NCBI GenBank assembly: GCA_900771065.1
Contig: CAAGMP010000246.1
Location: 1 to 5,287, forward strand
DNA: 5,287 nucleotides
Source of the DNA: an uncultured Acinetobacter sp.
Lineage (GTDB): Bacteria > Pseudomonadota > Gammaproteobacteria > Pseudomonadales > Moraxellaceae
Reading direction: 5' to 3'
Shown: positions 1-4,611 of the stretch, piece by piece
Layout: every line of letters starts with the position of its first letter
Numbering within the stretch: position 1 is the first letter of the stretch
Notes under the pieces: generated by a model
Told to the model about the DNA's origin: nothing
What the model saw: the letters and a program-made list of their open reading frames with translations, nothing else
The model's database searches: none
Translations under genes and position numbers: made by a program

Positions 1-39
1 ACGGACAATTTCTTTGTTATAAACGGACAATTTCTTTGT
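1..39 (+). repeat. Rep-binding iterons (two copies, array cut by window edge)
   Basis: A 17-bp sequence, ACGGACAATTTCTTTGT, occurs at 1-17 and again without mismatch at 23-39, a period of 22 bp (two helical turns). Direct repeats of this size immediately upstream of a Rep_3 initiator are the usual iterons of theta-replicating plasmids, bound by Rep to open the origin. Arrays of this type usually contain about four or five copies, so more copies probably lie before position 1. The core GGACAA reappears inverted as TTGTCC at 61-66 in the rep promoter. Confidence 0.88.
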
Positions 40-40
40 C

Positions 41-100
41 TTTAAGGTCGTTAAGATATATTGTCCTTAAAATGATATAGATATATGATGTCCTCAAAAT
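41..100 (+). promoter_or_regulatory. candidate Rep autoregulatory operator
   Basis: Two structures overlap the rep promoter. TTTAAGG (41-47) and CCTTAAA (65-71) form a 7-bp inverted repeat. TGTCCTTAAAAT (62-73) recurs as TGTCCTCAAAAT (89-100) with one mismatch, 27 bp apart, covering the -35 and the region just past the -10. TTGTCC is the complement of the iteron core GGACAA. In Rep_3 plasmids such as pPS10 the initiator represses its own gene by binding an inverted, iteron-related operator, and this layout fits that model. The role is inferred. Confidence 0.5.
61..89 (+). promoter_or_regulatory. rep promoter (-35 TTGTCC, -10 TATGAT)
   Basis: TTGTCC at 61-66 and TATGAT at 84-89 are separated by 17 bp, a good sigma-70 arrangement. 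A strong Shine-Dalgarno, AAGGAG at 101-106, lies 9 nt before the rep ATG at 116. The -35 is itself an inverted half-iteron, which suggests Rep binding would block this promoter. The promoter is predicted by eye only. Confidence 0.65.
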
Positions 101-115
101 AAGGAGTGTATTTTT

Positions 116-1057
116 ATGGCAAATGAGCTTGTTGTAAAAGATAATATTTTGATCAATGCTAGCTATAATTTGGAATTAACAGAGCAGCGTTTAATCTTAC
201 TTGCAATCGTTGAAGCAAGAGAAACAGGACAAGGAATTACAGCGGAAAGTAAATTACAGATTCATGCACAAAACTATGCAAATCGTTTCGATGTAACCAA
301 AGAAGCGGCTTATAATGCATTAAAAAACGCTGTATCCAATTTATTTGATCGCCAATTCTCATTCAAAGAAGAACACGAAAAAACAGGAAAGATAGGCATA
401 GTTCGTTCACGCTGGGTAAGTAGAATTAAATATATTGATGACTTAGCCTTGCTTGAAATTACTTTTGCCCCTGACGTTGTGCCATTCATTACAAGATTAG
501 AAAAACATTTCACAAGCTATCAATTGAATCAAATTAGCCAATTAACAAGTAAATACGCCATACGGACTTATGAATTGTTAATTGCTTGGCGAACTGTTGG
601 CAAATGTTCTTTCGACCTTGAGGACTTTAGAAATAAAATTGGCTTAGGTGTGAATGAATACACCGCCATGAGTGACTTTAAAAAACGAGTATTAGAACCA
701 GCAATCAAGCAAATTAACGAACATACAGATATTACAGTAACTTATGAACAACATAAGAAAGGACGTACTATTTCAGGTTTTTCATTCTCTTTTAAACAAA
801 AGAAAAAACAAGATGCAATCCTCAAAGAGAAAGCTGCGACATCCATCTTAACTAAAATGACCGATTCGCAACGCCATTTGTTTGCCAATAAGCTGTCTAG
901 ACTTCCTGAAATGAATAGTTATTCTGAAGGTACGGAAAGTTTTGAACAATTTGCTATTCGCATTGCCGAAATGCTCACAGATCCAATTCAATTACAAAAA
1001 CTTTTACCTCACCTTAAAAAAGTAGGATATAAGCCATCGGGTAAAAAATCTGATTAA
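116..1057 (+). CDS. repB: Rep_3 family plasmid replication initiator (RepB/RepM-like)
   Basis: This 313-residue protein is the theta-replication initiator. It should bind the upstream iterons, melt the origin, recruit host helicase and primase, and repress its own gene. The N-terminus MANELVVKDN-ILINASYNLELTEQRLILLAI is typical of Acinetobacter plasmid Rep_3 proteins. Winged helix 1 covers roughly residues 11-130, including SRWVSRIKYID and FAPDVVPFITRLE. Winged helix 2 covers about 140-228, with SKYAIRTYELLIAWR near 145 and FKKRVLEPAIKQINEHTDITV near 188, followed by the GRTISGFSFSFK strand. The C-terminal tail ends VGYKPSGKKSD, as these proteins commonly do. The start is fixed by AAGGAG 9 nt upstream and by the conserved N-terminus. 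Length is normal and no damage is seen. No second plasmid gene of the DNA-binding RepA-like type follows it, although such a gene often does in Acinetobacter plasmids. Family assignment is very secure; the symbol is the generic one. Confidence 0.96.
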   Translation: MANELVVKDNILINASYNLELTEQRLILLAIVEARETGQGITAESKLQIHAQNYANRFDVTKEAAYNALKNAVSNLFDRQFSFKEEHEKTGKIGIVRSRWVSRIKYIDDLALLEITFAPDVVPFITRLEKHFTSYQLNQISQLTSKYAIRTYELLIAWRTVGKCSFDLEDFRNKIGLGVNEYTAMSDFKKRVLEPAIKQINEHTDITVTYEQHKKGRTISGFSFSFKQKKKQDAILKEKAATSILTKMTDSQRHLFANKLSRLPEMNSYSEGTESFEQFAIRIAEMLTDPIQLQKLLPHLKKVGYKPSGKKSD

Positions 1058-1069
1058 GTATTACATTGC

Positions 1070-1097
1070 ATTTCGCATATCCATGCCGATGTAAGCT
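1070..1097 (+). other. possible degenerate pdif (XerC/XerD) site
   Basis: ATTTCGCATAT at 1070-1080 matches 10 of 11 bases of the Acinetobacter XerC arm (ATTTCGCATAA). After a 6-bp spacer, 1087-1097 matches only 6 of 11 bases of the XerD arm (TTATGTTAAAT). Such sites bound exchangeable modules on Acinetobacter plasmids, and this one falls between rep and the sRNA/rodA segment, where a module boundary would be plausible. The right half overlaps the better-supported GacA-box palindrome and is poor, and I found no partner site after rodA. It may be chance or a decayed remnant. Confidence 0.22.
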
Positions 1098-1107
1098 TAA
1101 GCGTACA
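1090..1107 (+). promoter_or_regulatory. GacA upstream activating sequence (Gac box)
   Basis: TGTAAG-CTTAAG-CGTACA matches the consensus TGTAAG-N6-CTTACA at 11 of the 12 defined positions and is an 18-bp palindrome with a single mismatched pair. In pseudomonads this box sits about 60 bp upstream of the start of rsmX, rsmY and rsmZ and is bound by the phosphorylated response regulator GacA. Here its centre (about 1098) is about 60 bp before the predicted sRNA start near 1160. The spacing and the RNA downstream make chance unlikely, but GacA binding is inferred. Confidence 0.68.
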
Positions 1108-1146
1108 GTATTTGGTATGTTTTGCTTCTATTCACCCGATGTGTTT

Positions 1147-1157
1147 TAAAATATTCT
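1147..1157 (+). promoter_or_regulatory. candidate -10 region of the sRNA promoter
   Basis: Overlapping -10-like hexamers TAAAAT (1147-1152) and TATTCT (1152-1157) precede the predicted RNA. No convincing -35 lies at the right distance: TTGCTT at 1122-1127 would leave a 19-bp spacer. A weak -35 is expected for a promoter that depends on an upstream activator such as GacA. The choice between the two hexamers moves the start between roughly 1158 and 1165. Confidence 0.4.
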
Positions 1158-1159
1158 GA

Positions 1160-1292
1160 TTACATCAGGAACAGGAAGTTCCAGAACACAAAACAACAAT
1201 AAGACGTTCATAAATCAGGAAGTAAGGTACGACAGGAGTTATACCAAATAAAACCCCCATATGAAAAGCCAGACAGGATGTCTGGCTTTTTT
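1160..1292 (+). ncRNA. RsmX/Y/Z-CsrB-like CsrA-sequestering small RNA
   Basis: This is a predicted regulatory RNA of about 130 nt, the usual size of RsmY/RsmZ. It would bind and titrate the translational repressor CsrA/RsmA. It has five CAGGA motifs, at 1166-1170, 1172-1176, 1216-1220, 1233-1237 and 1274-1278, in a stretch with no protein gene. Hairpin 1: GGAAC (1168-1172) and GTTCC (1178-1182) present loop AGGAA. Hairpin 2: 1226-1233 pairs with 1238-1245 with one mismatch and presents loop AGGA. Hairpin 3 is the terminator, whose apex is CAGGATG, the classic CsrB motif. The CAGGA at 1216-1220 lies in an A-rich single-stranded linker. A GacA-type box sits about 60 bp upstream. The 5' end is an estimate from the candidate -10. 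It is not recognised as a named RNA. An alternative is a plain rep or rodA leader region, but five CAGGA motifs, loop placement, box and terminator together argue strongly for the Rsm class. Confidence 0.72.
1264..1292 (+). terminator. strong intrinsic terminator of the sRNA
   Basis: AAAAGCCAGACA (1264-1275) pairs perfectly with TGTCTGGCTTTT (1279-1290) around the triloop GGA, followed by a T-run to 1292. This is a 12-bp stem, a textbook rho-independent terminator. Its apex also carries CAGGATG, so it can double as a CsrA-binding hairpin. It should also stop any read-through from rep into rodA, which implies rodA has its own promoter. Confidence 0.92.
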
Positions 1293-1352
1293 ATTCTATT
1301 TTTCTTTGTGCTGACTTAACTCAAATGAATACGGTTCGTTCCCTTTTTGTAT

Positions 1353-1381
1353 TAAGAATTTTAAATTAAGGACGCTATAAA
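1353..1381 (+). promoter_or_regulatory. candidate rodA promoter
   Basis: TTAAGA at 1353-1358 and TATAAA at 1376-1381 are 17 bp apart and lie after the sRNA terminator and before the rodA ATG at 1430. The -35 is weak (4 of 6). A separate promoter is expected because the terminator at 1264-1292 isolates rodA from upstream transcription. The spacing would leave a 5' leader of roughly 40 nt. Confidence 0.35.
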
Positions 1382-1429
1382 AAATGCCGTGATAGCATCT
1401 CAAGCTTTATTAGACCACATACTCTAGTA

Positions 1430-2569
1430 ATGTCTTCAAATATTCAACGCAAGTTTTTAAGACGTTCTCCCCGTAACGGCTTACATGACAGTAAAAATAA
1501 TTCTTTTTTTAATCGATTACATTTAGACCCTTGGTTATGCTTATTTATTAGTCTTACCGCCCTGTTAGGCTTTATTACTTTATATAGTGCTTCTGGTGGA
1601 AATGGTACTTTACTAAGTAAACAAATCATGGGGTTTGGTATAGGCTTTATTGTGATGTTTAGCCTTGCACAAGTTAAACCAAAAATTTATCAAGTAATGA
1701 CGCCATTGTTATATTTTATTGGTTTACTTGGCTTAGTGGCAGTATTTTTAGTCGGCGAAGTTCGACTTGGAGCACAACGTTGGATCAGTATTCCTGGTTT
1801 TGGTAGTGTTCAACCCAGTGAGTTTATGAAGATTATCATGCCAATGATGGCTGCATGGTTTCTATCACGTCATATCCCGCCTTCTTTTAAACATATTATG
1901 ATGATGTTGGGATTAATCCTTTTACCTTTTTTAATGATTGCCAAACAACCCGATTTGGGGACTTCTGCTTTGGTTTTTGCCAGTGGTCTATTTATTCTAT
2001 TTTTAAGTGGAATACCATGGAAAATCATTATTTTATCTGGAAGTTTAATTGCTATTGTCGTGCCATTTTTTTGGAAATTTTTACTACATGATTATCAAAA
2101 AAAACGCGTAATGACTTTATTTGATCCAGAAGCAGATGCACTTGGCTCTGGTTGGAATATTATTCAATCTAAAATTGCAATCGGTTCTGGAGGGGTATCT
2201 GGAAAAGGTTTTTTAAATGGCACACAATCACATTTACATTATCTTCCTGAAAGACATACCGATTTTATTATTGCCGCATTCTCAGAAGAGTTTGGCTTTA
2301 TTGGCATTATCTTATTAATGTTTTTGTATTTTGCAATCATTATAAGAACCATGCAAATTAGCATGAATGCGATAGACAACTACGGAAAATTATTGGCTGG
2401 TGGATTTGGACTGGCTTTTTTTGTCTATGTATTTGTTAATGCGGGTATGGTCAGCGGAATTTTACCTGTTACGGGTATTCCTCTTCCTTTTATGAGTTAT
2501 GGTGGAACGGCAGTGATTACACTCATGGCATCCTTTGGTATTGTGATGTCGATACATACTCACAAATAA
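1430..2569 (+). CDS. rodA: RodA, SEDS-family peptidoglycan glycosyltransferase
   Basis: This complete 379-residue polytopic inner-membrane protein would polymerise lipid II into glycan strands with its partner PBP2 in the elongasome, setting rod shape. The hydrophobic profile suits the ten membrane helices of SEDS proteins. Signature segments are GAQRW (114-118), QPSE (128-131), KQPDLGTS (172-179), NIIQSKIAIGSGG (243-255), LPERHTDF (272-279) and GIPLPFMSYGG (349-359). D278 in LPERHTD corresponds to the catalytic Asp of RodA (D262 in E. coli). All the family motifs are present, so it looks functional. The match to LPERHTDF and the short N-terminal tail favour RodA over FtsW. The next in-frame codon upstream that matters is a stop at 1367-1369, and no other ATG lies between, so ATG 1430 is the start even though no good Shine-Dalgarno precedes it. 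rodA is normally chromosomal; here it sits alone, without mrdA or mltB, downstream of a plasmid rep gene. Confidence 0.93.
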   Translation: MSSNIQRKFLRRSPRNGLHDSKNNSFFNRLHLDPWLCLFISLTALLGFITLYSASGGNGTLLSKQIMGFGIGFIVMFSLAQVKPKIYQVMTPLLYFIGLLGLVAVFLVGEVRLGAQRWISIPGFGSVQPSEFMKIIMPMMAAWFLSRHIPPSFKHIMMMLGLILLPFLMIAKQPDLGTSALVFASGLFILFLSGIPWKIIILSGSLIAIVVPFFWKFLLHDYQKKRVMTLFDPEADALGSGWNIIQSKIAIGSGGVSGKGFLNGTQSHLHYLPERHTDFIIAAFSEEFGFIGIILLMFLYFAIIIRTMQISMNAIDNYGKLLAGGFGLAFFVYVFVNAGMVSGILPVTGIPLPFMSYGGTAVITLMASFGIVMSIHTHK

Positions 2570-2586
2570 TGTACTAATCTTAATTT

Positions 2587-2622
2587 TTGGTGGTATTTCA
2601 ATCTAGAAATCCACCAATTTTT
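2587..2622 (+). terminator. intrinsic terminator after rodA
   Basis: TTGGTGG (2587-2593) pairs with CCACCAA (2611-2617), and after a single bulged T the stem continues as ATTTC (2595-2599) with GAAAT (2606-2610) around a 6-nt loop. Five T residues follow at 2618-2622. It lies 17 bp past the rodA stop and acts on the + strand. The minus-strand side has no T-run, so it is unlikely to terminate the convergent gene. Confidence 0.85.
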
Positions 2623-2655
2623 CAATATTTTTACAGTTTCATTTCACTAAACCAA

Positions 2656-3114
2656 TCACCATAATGCGTTGCAAGAAGCGATCTCTCTAGCCGTATTTTT
2701 AATACTGCCTGCTGTTGGACTAAAAGTAGTGATTTTTTTATTATTTATAAAAACTTCAATTTTTTTGGCTTTAGCAATGCCTTGAACAAAATCTTGCCAT
2801 GCATTCGCTCCATTACGCCATTTTGTCGTTCCTGGTGGAGCGACCTCTTTTTTTCCATCTAACAAGAAAGTGAGAGGATATTTTGAATCTGAATTTTCAT
2901 AAGATTTTGTTTTTGTTTCAAATCGGGCACTATGATCATAATTATCCCCAGCACCTTCATTACAACTTACCCATAAAGTTTGCCCTTTGGCATCTTGAAT
3001 TGAATATTCTATGAATCCTTGACCAAAACTTGAGTTCCAAACGTTAGGAGCTGCAATCGCATGAATGCTTGTAGAAAATGCTGCAATCGCGATAATCATT
3101 TTAAATTTAATCAT
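2656..3114 (-). CDS. secreted/periplasmic protein of unknown function
   Basis: I do not recognise this 152-residue protein as a named family. It starts with a clear Sec signal peptide: MIKFK, a hydrophobic core (IIAIAAFSTSI), and a signal peptidase I site near AIA-A-P at residues 19-23. The mature part is about 130 residues with two cysteines, C51 in WVSCNEGAGD and C148 in IASCNALW, placed to form one disulfide in the periplasm. Other conspicuous stretches are YPLTFLLDGK (79-88) and PPGTTKWRNGANAWQDF (93-109), followed by a beta-like stretch KIEVFINNKKITTF. The pattern suggests a small compact beta-rich domain. There is no lipobox. The start is supported by AAAGG (3121-3125, reverse complement) 6 nt upstream and by the signal peptide. 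It is convergent with rodA and divergent from the small ORF at 3206, so it forms its own transcription unit. Confidence 0.85.
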   Translation of the reverse strand: MIKFKMIIAIAAFSTSIHAIAAPNVWNSSFGQGFIEYSIQDAKGQTLWVSCNEGAGDNYDHSARFETKTKSYENSDSKYPLTFLLDGKKEVAPPGTTKWRNGANAWQDFVQGIAKAKKIEVFINNKKITTFSPTAGSIKNTAREIASCNALW

Positions 3115-3138
3115 TTCTTACCTTTTATTAAACTTCTC

Positions 3139-3167
3139 ATTAAAAAAATAATGAATTTTGTTATCAA
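3139..3167 (-). promoter_or_regulatory. promoter of the secreted-protein gene
   Basis: On the minus strand TTGATA (3167-3162) and TTTAAT (3144-3139) are separated by exactly 17 bp, each one base from consensus or close to it. They lie just upstream of the ribosome-binding site and ATG of the 152-residue secreted protein. Confidence 0.55.
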
Positions 3168-3205
3168 TTCATTTAACTTCCATTTATTTCAATATAAGTC
3201 ATAAC

Positions 3206-3337
3206 ATGGGTCAGCTATTAGAGTTAATTTTACGCGTTTTTTTTAAAATTATTGCTGAATTTTATCCTGAAATTATAATCGGATTATGTTTGATTTTGTT
3301 TATACTAAGCATTGTATTTAAAATTAAATCTAAGTAG
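3206..3337 (+). CDS. putative 43-residue small membrane protein
   Basis: A 43-codon reading frame with ATG at 3206 and TAG at 3335-3337 encodes a short amphipathic stretch (MGQLLELILRVFFKIIAEFYPE) followed by one strongly hydrophobic segment, about residues 23-38 (IIIGLCLILFILSIVF), and a basic tail KIKSK. That is the layout of a single-span inner-membrane miniprotein with a cytoplasmic C-terminus. No good Shine-Dalgarno is visible, and AT-rich DNA easily yields hydrophobic chance frames, so this is tentative. It is divergent from the secreted-protein gene at 3114, about 90 bp away. I do not recognise a family. Small hydrophobic peptides on plasmids include type I toxins, but no antitoxin RNA can be shown here. 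Confidence 0.4.
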   Translation: MGQLLELILRVFFKIIAEFYPEIIIGLCLILFILSIVFKIKSK

Positions 3338-3358
3338 ATGAATAATCACAGAATAAAA

Positions 3359-3547
3359 CGTGCGTAGCTAGGTATTTTTTAGGTACAAGTGCGCACACTA
3401 ACGAATACATACTCAATATACTGAATTAAAAATATAAGTATTAAAAATCAATATTTTAATTTATAAATCCTATTTCAAAGTCATAATATGCGTTTATTTT
3501 TCATACATTTATTAAACACATTGCATGCGCAAAACCGTGCGCAAACG
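3359..3547 (+). repeat. motif block A of a diverged direct duplication
   Basis: In order this block holds CGTGCGTAG (3359-3367), GTGCGCAC (3389-3396), ACGAAT (3401-3406) and GCATGCGC-AAAACCGTGC (3523-3540). The same motifs occur in the same order in block B at 3734-3820. The offsets differ (375, 358 and 279 bp), because block A carries an extra AT-rich spacer between 3407 and 3522. This fits an old tandem duplication, or two functional sub-sites of one locus. Confidence 0.5.
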
Positions 3548-3733
3548 ATAATTTCGTAAATTCTTTTTAATCTTTGCGTACACTTATCAATCTATCGCTT
3601 TAACTCAATTATATTTTAATCGAGGAAAATTTTTAAAAATTAATTATTCAAATTCAATAAGTTATTAAAAAACAATATTTCTTAAAATAATTATAAACAC
3701 CTGAGAAGCCTAGCATTTTTTTGTAAATTACAG

Positions 3734-3820
3734 CGTGCGTAGTACTGTGCGCACCCAAATGGCTATTTTTTTATTTTGCGCACACACGAATCAAGCAGGT
3801 AGCATGCGCTAAAACCGTGC
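3734..3820 (+). repeat. motif block B of a diverged direct duplication
   Basis: This is the compact counterpart of block A: CGTGCGTAG (3734-3742), GTGCGCAC (3747-3754), TGCGCACACACGAATCA (3777-3793) and GCATGCGC-T-AAAACCGTGC (3802-3820). The last motif differs from its block A partner by one inserted T over 18 bases. It ends about 50 bp from the stop of the recombinase gene. Confidence 0.5.
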
Positions 3821-3833
3821 TGAGCGCGTTTAA

Positions 3834-3866
3834 ATAGTCTTATTGAACGTCCATGTTCATAGTCTT
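3834..3866. repeat. 8-bp direct repeats flanking a small hairpin
   Basis: ATAGTCTT occurs at 3834-3841 and 3859-3866, 25 bp apart. Between them TGAAC (3844-3848) and GTTCA (3855-3859) can pair around a 6-nt loop. It lies just past the recombinase stop and could be a weak terminator or a protein-binding site. There is no T-run directly after the stem on either strand. Confidence 0.35.
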
Positions 3867-3871
3867 TTAAT

Positions 3872-4486
3872 TTAGTTTTTAGCGATGTTGGCGGTCTTTA
3901 ATTCTTTCGCTACTCGGTAGACCGTAGCAATTCCACATTCAACCACTTTTGCAATTTCTTCTTTGGTTAAGCTATTTTCTTGAAGTAATTGTTTAATGCG
4001 ATTATGTTTTGTTCTATTGGCTTTTTTACCTGTTGGCTTGTAGCCAGAACGTGCTAAACCTTGTTTGATGCGTTCACGACGTTTGTCATTGTCGAGCTTT
4101 GCCATCGTCGCCAATAAATCAATTAACATGGCATTAATCACATTTAAGATTTCACCTGTCATACCACTGTTGGTTGCATGTGTTGTTGGTAAATCTTGAA
4201 TAATTAAACGTAAACCTTTGGCTTTGATTTGATCTTTTAACGTCGCAAAATCGGCTTGTGATAATCTGCTTAATCGATCTACCGATTCAACCAACAGAAT
4301 ATCACCTTGTTGAGATTCATTGAGTAGTAAAGTGAGCTGTGGTCGATTTAGCTTTGTCCCTGAAAAGTGTTCAATATAAGTGCTGTACACATTTCCATAG
4401 TTTTGACTAAATTGAATGAGGTCTTGTAATGCACGTTCTGCATCTTGGTCTTTTGTTGATGCGCGTACATAAATACGAATGTTCAT
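3872..4486 (-). CDS. small serine recombinase (resolvase/invertase family)
   Basis: This 204-residue site-specific recombinase of the resolvase/DNA-invertase family would most likely resolve plasmid multimers. The N-terminal catalytic domain starts MNIRIYVRASTKDQ, with catalytic Ser10 and Arg8. YSGT-like FSGTKLNRP (41-49) and the active-site motif VDRLSRLS (69-76, with R71 and R74) follow. A long dimerisation helix runs about 113-141 and ends DNDKRRERIKQGL. The C-terminal DNA-binding domain has GYKPTGKKANRTKHNRI and a helix-turn-helix at about 172-193 (LTKEEIAKVVECGIATVYRVAKEL). Length is typical and the gene is intact. No obvious Shine-Dalgarno precedes the ATG. The upstream DNA (4489-4610) holds a res-like array, the usual position for this family, so the enzyme probably also represses its own transcription. 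It could instead be an invertase or a transposon-derived resolvase; no invertible segment or tnpA is visible. Confidence 0.93.
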   Translation of the reverse strand: MNIRIYVRASTKDQDAERALQDLIQFSQNYGNVYSTYIEHFSGTKLNRPQLTLLLNESQQGDILLVESVDRLSRLSQADFATLKDQIKAKGLRLIIQDLPTTHATNSGMTGEILNVINAMLIDLLATMAKLDNDKRRERIKQGLARSGYKPTGKKANRTKHNRIKQLLQENSLTKEEIAKVVECGIATVYRVAKELKTANIAKN

Positions 4487-4488
4487 TT

Positions 4489-4610
4489 TATCATTTAATA
4501 TAAAAAATTAATGTTGGGTGATAATAGTATCATTTAATAATTAAAAATAGCTAAATGATAGCTGTATTTATCATATTACTTCATTATGCTTTAGGTATAG
4601 TTCAATGATA
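4489..4610. promoter_or_regulatory. candidate res site (three inverted subsites)
   Basis: Directly upstream of the recombinase gene, the half-site TATCATTTA recurs. TATCATTTAATA is found exactly at 4489-4500 and 4528-4539, 39 bp apart. The inverted form TAAATGATA lies at 4552-4560, and shorter halves are TGATA (4519-4523), TATCAT (4569-4574) and ATGATA (4605-4610). They pair into three inverted subsites: 4489-4523, 4528-4560 and 4569-4610. Three inverted subsites of about 25-35 bp upstream of the gene is how Tn3-family res sites are built. The last one here is longer and weaker. AT-rich DNA makes such motifs easier to find, so function is inferred. Confidence 0.55.
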
Positions 4611-4611
4611 G

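Larger units (their letters stand above)
3338..3871. other. 534-bp non-coding region with clustered TGCGCA motifs
   Basis: I see no credible protein gene here. Against a very AT-rich background there are five copies of the palindrome TGCGCA (3390, 3526, 3538, 3748, 3777) and three TGCGTA (3361, 3575, 3737). I found no other TGCGCA in the window. Two are extended to the 8-bp palindrome GTGCGCAC (3389-3396 and 3747-3754). Such GC-rich sites spaced in AT-rich DNA look like a cis-acting locus: a partition centromere, a transfer origin, a second replication origin or an array bound by a regulator. AAGTGCGC at 3387-3394 resembles the MOBQ nick region (TAAGTGCGCCCT), but no relaxase gene is in the window. 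Function is undetermined. Confidence 0.5.

Noticed and set aside
310..513. Minus-strand open frame of 67 codons inside rep
   Set aside because: It lies wholly within the well-supported initiator gene on the other strand, with no family resemblance or ribosome-binding site.
1028..1057. Shared motif GYKPSGKK at the end of Rep and GYKPTGKK in the recombinase
   Set aside because: The DNA sequences and positions in the two proteins differ, and each motif is usual in its own family, so it is coincidence rather than duplication.
1368..1392. AAGGA followed by ATG CCG TGA upstream of rodA, a possible leader dipeptide
   Set aside because: Two codons with a loose ribosome-binding site are too little to call a leader peptide, and nothing links it to rodA control.
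1444..1629. Minus-strand open frame of 61 codons inside rodA
   Set aside because: Antisense shadow of the rodA coding sequence.
3523..3547. CRISPR-like repeat
   Set aside because: Only two copies exist, 279 bp apart, with no regular spacers.
3551..3578. ATTTCGTAAAT as a second pdif site
   Set aside because: Nine of 11 bases match the XerC arm, but the sequence at the XerD position shows no resemblance to that arm.
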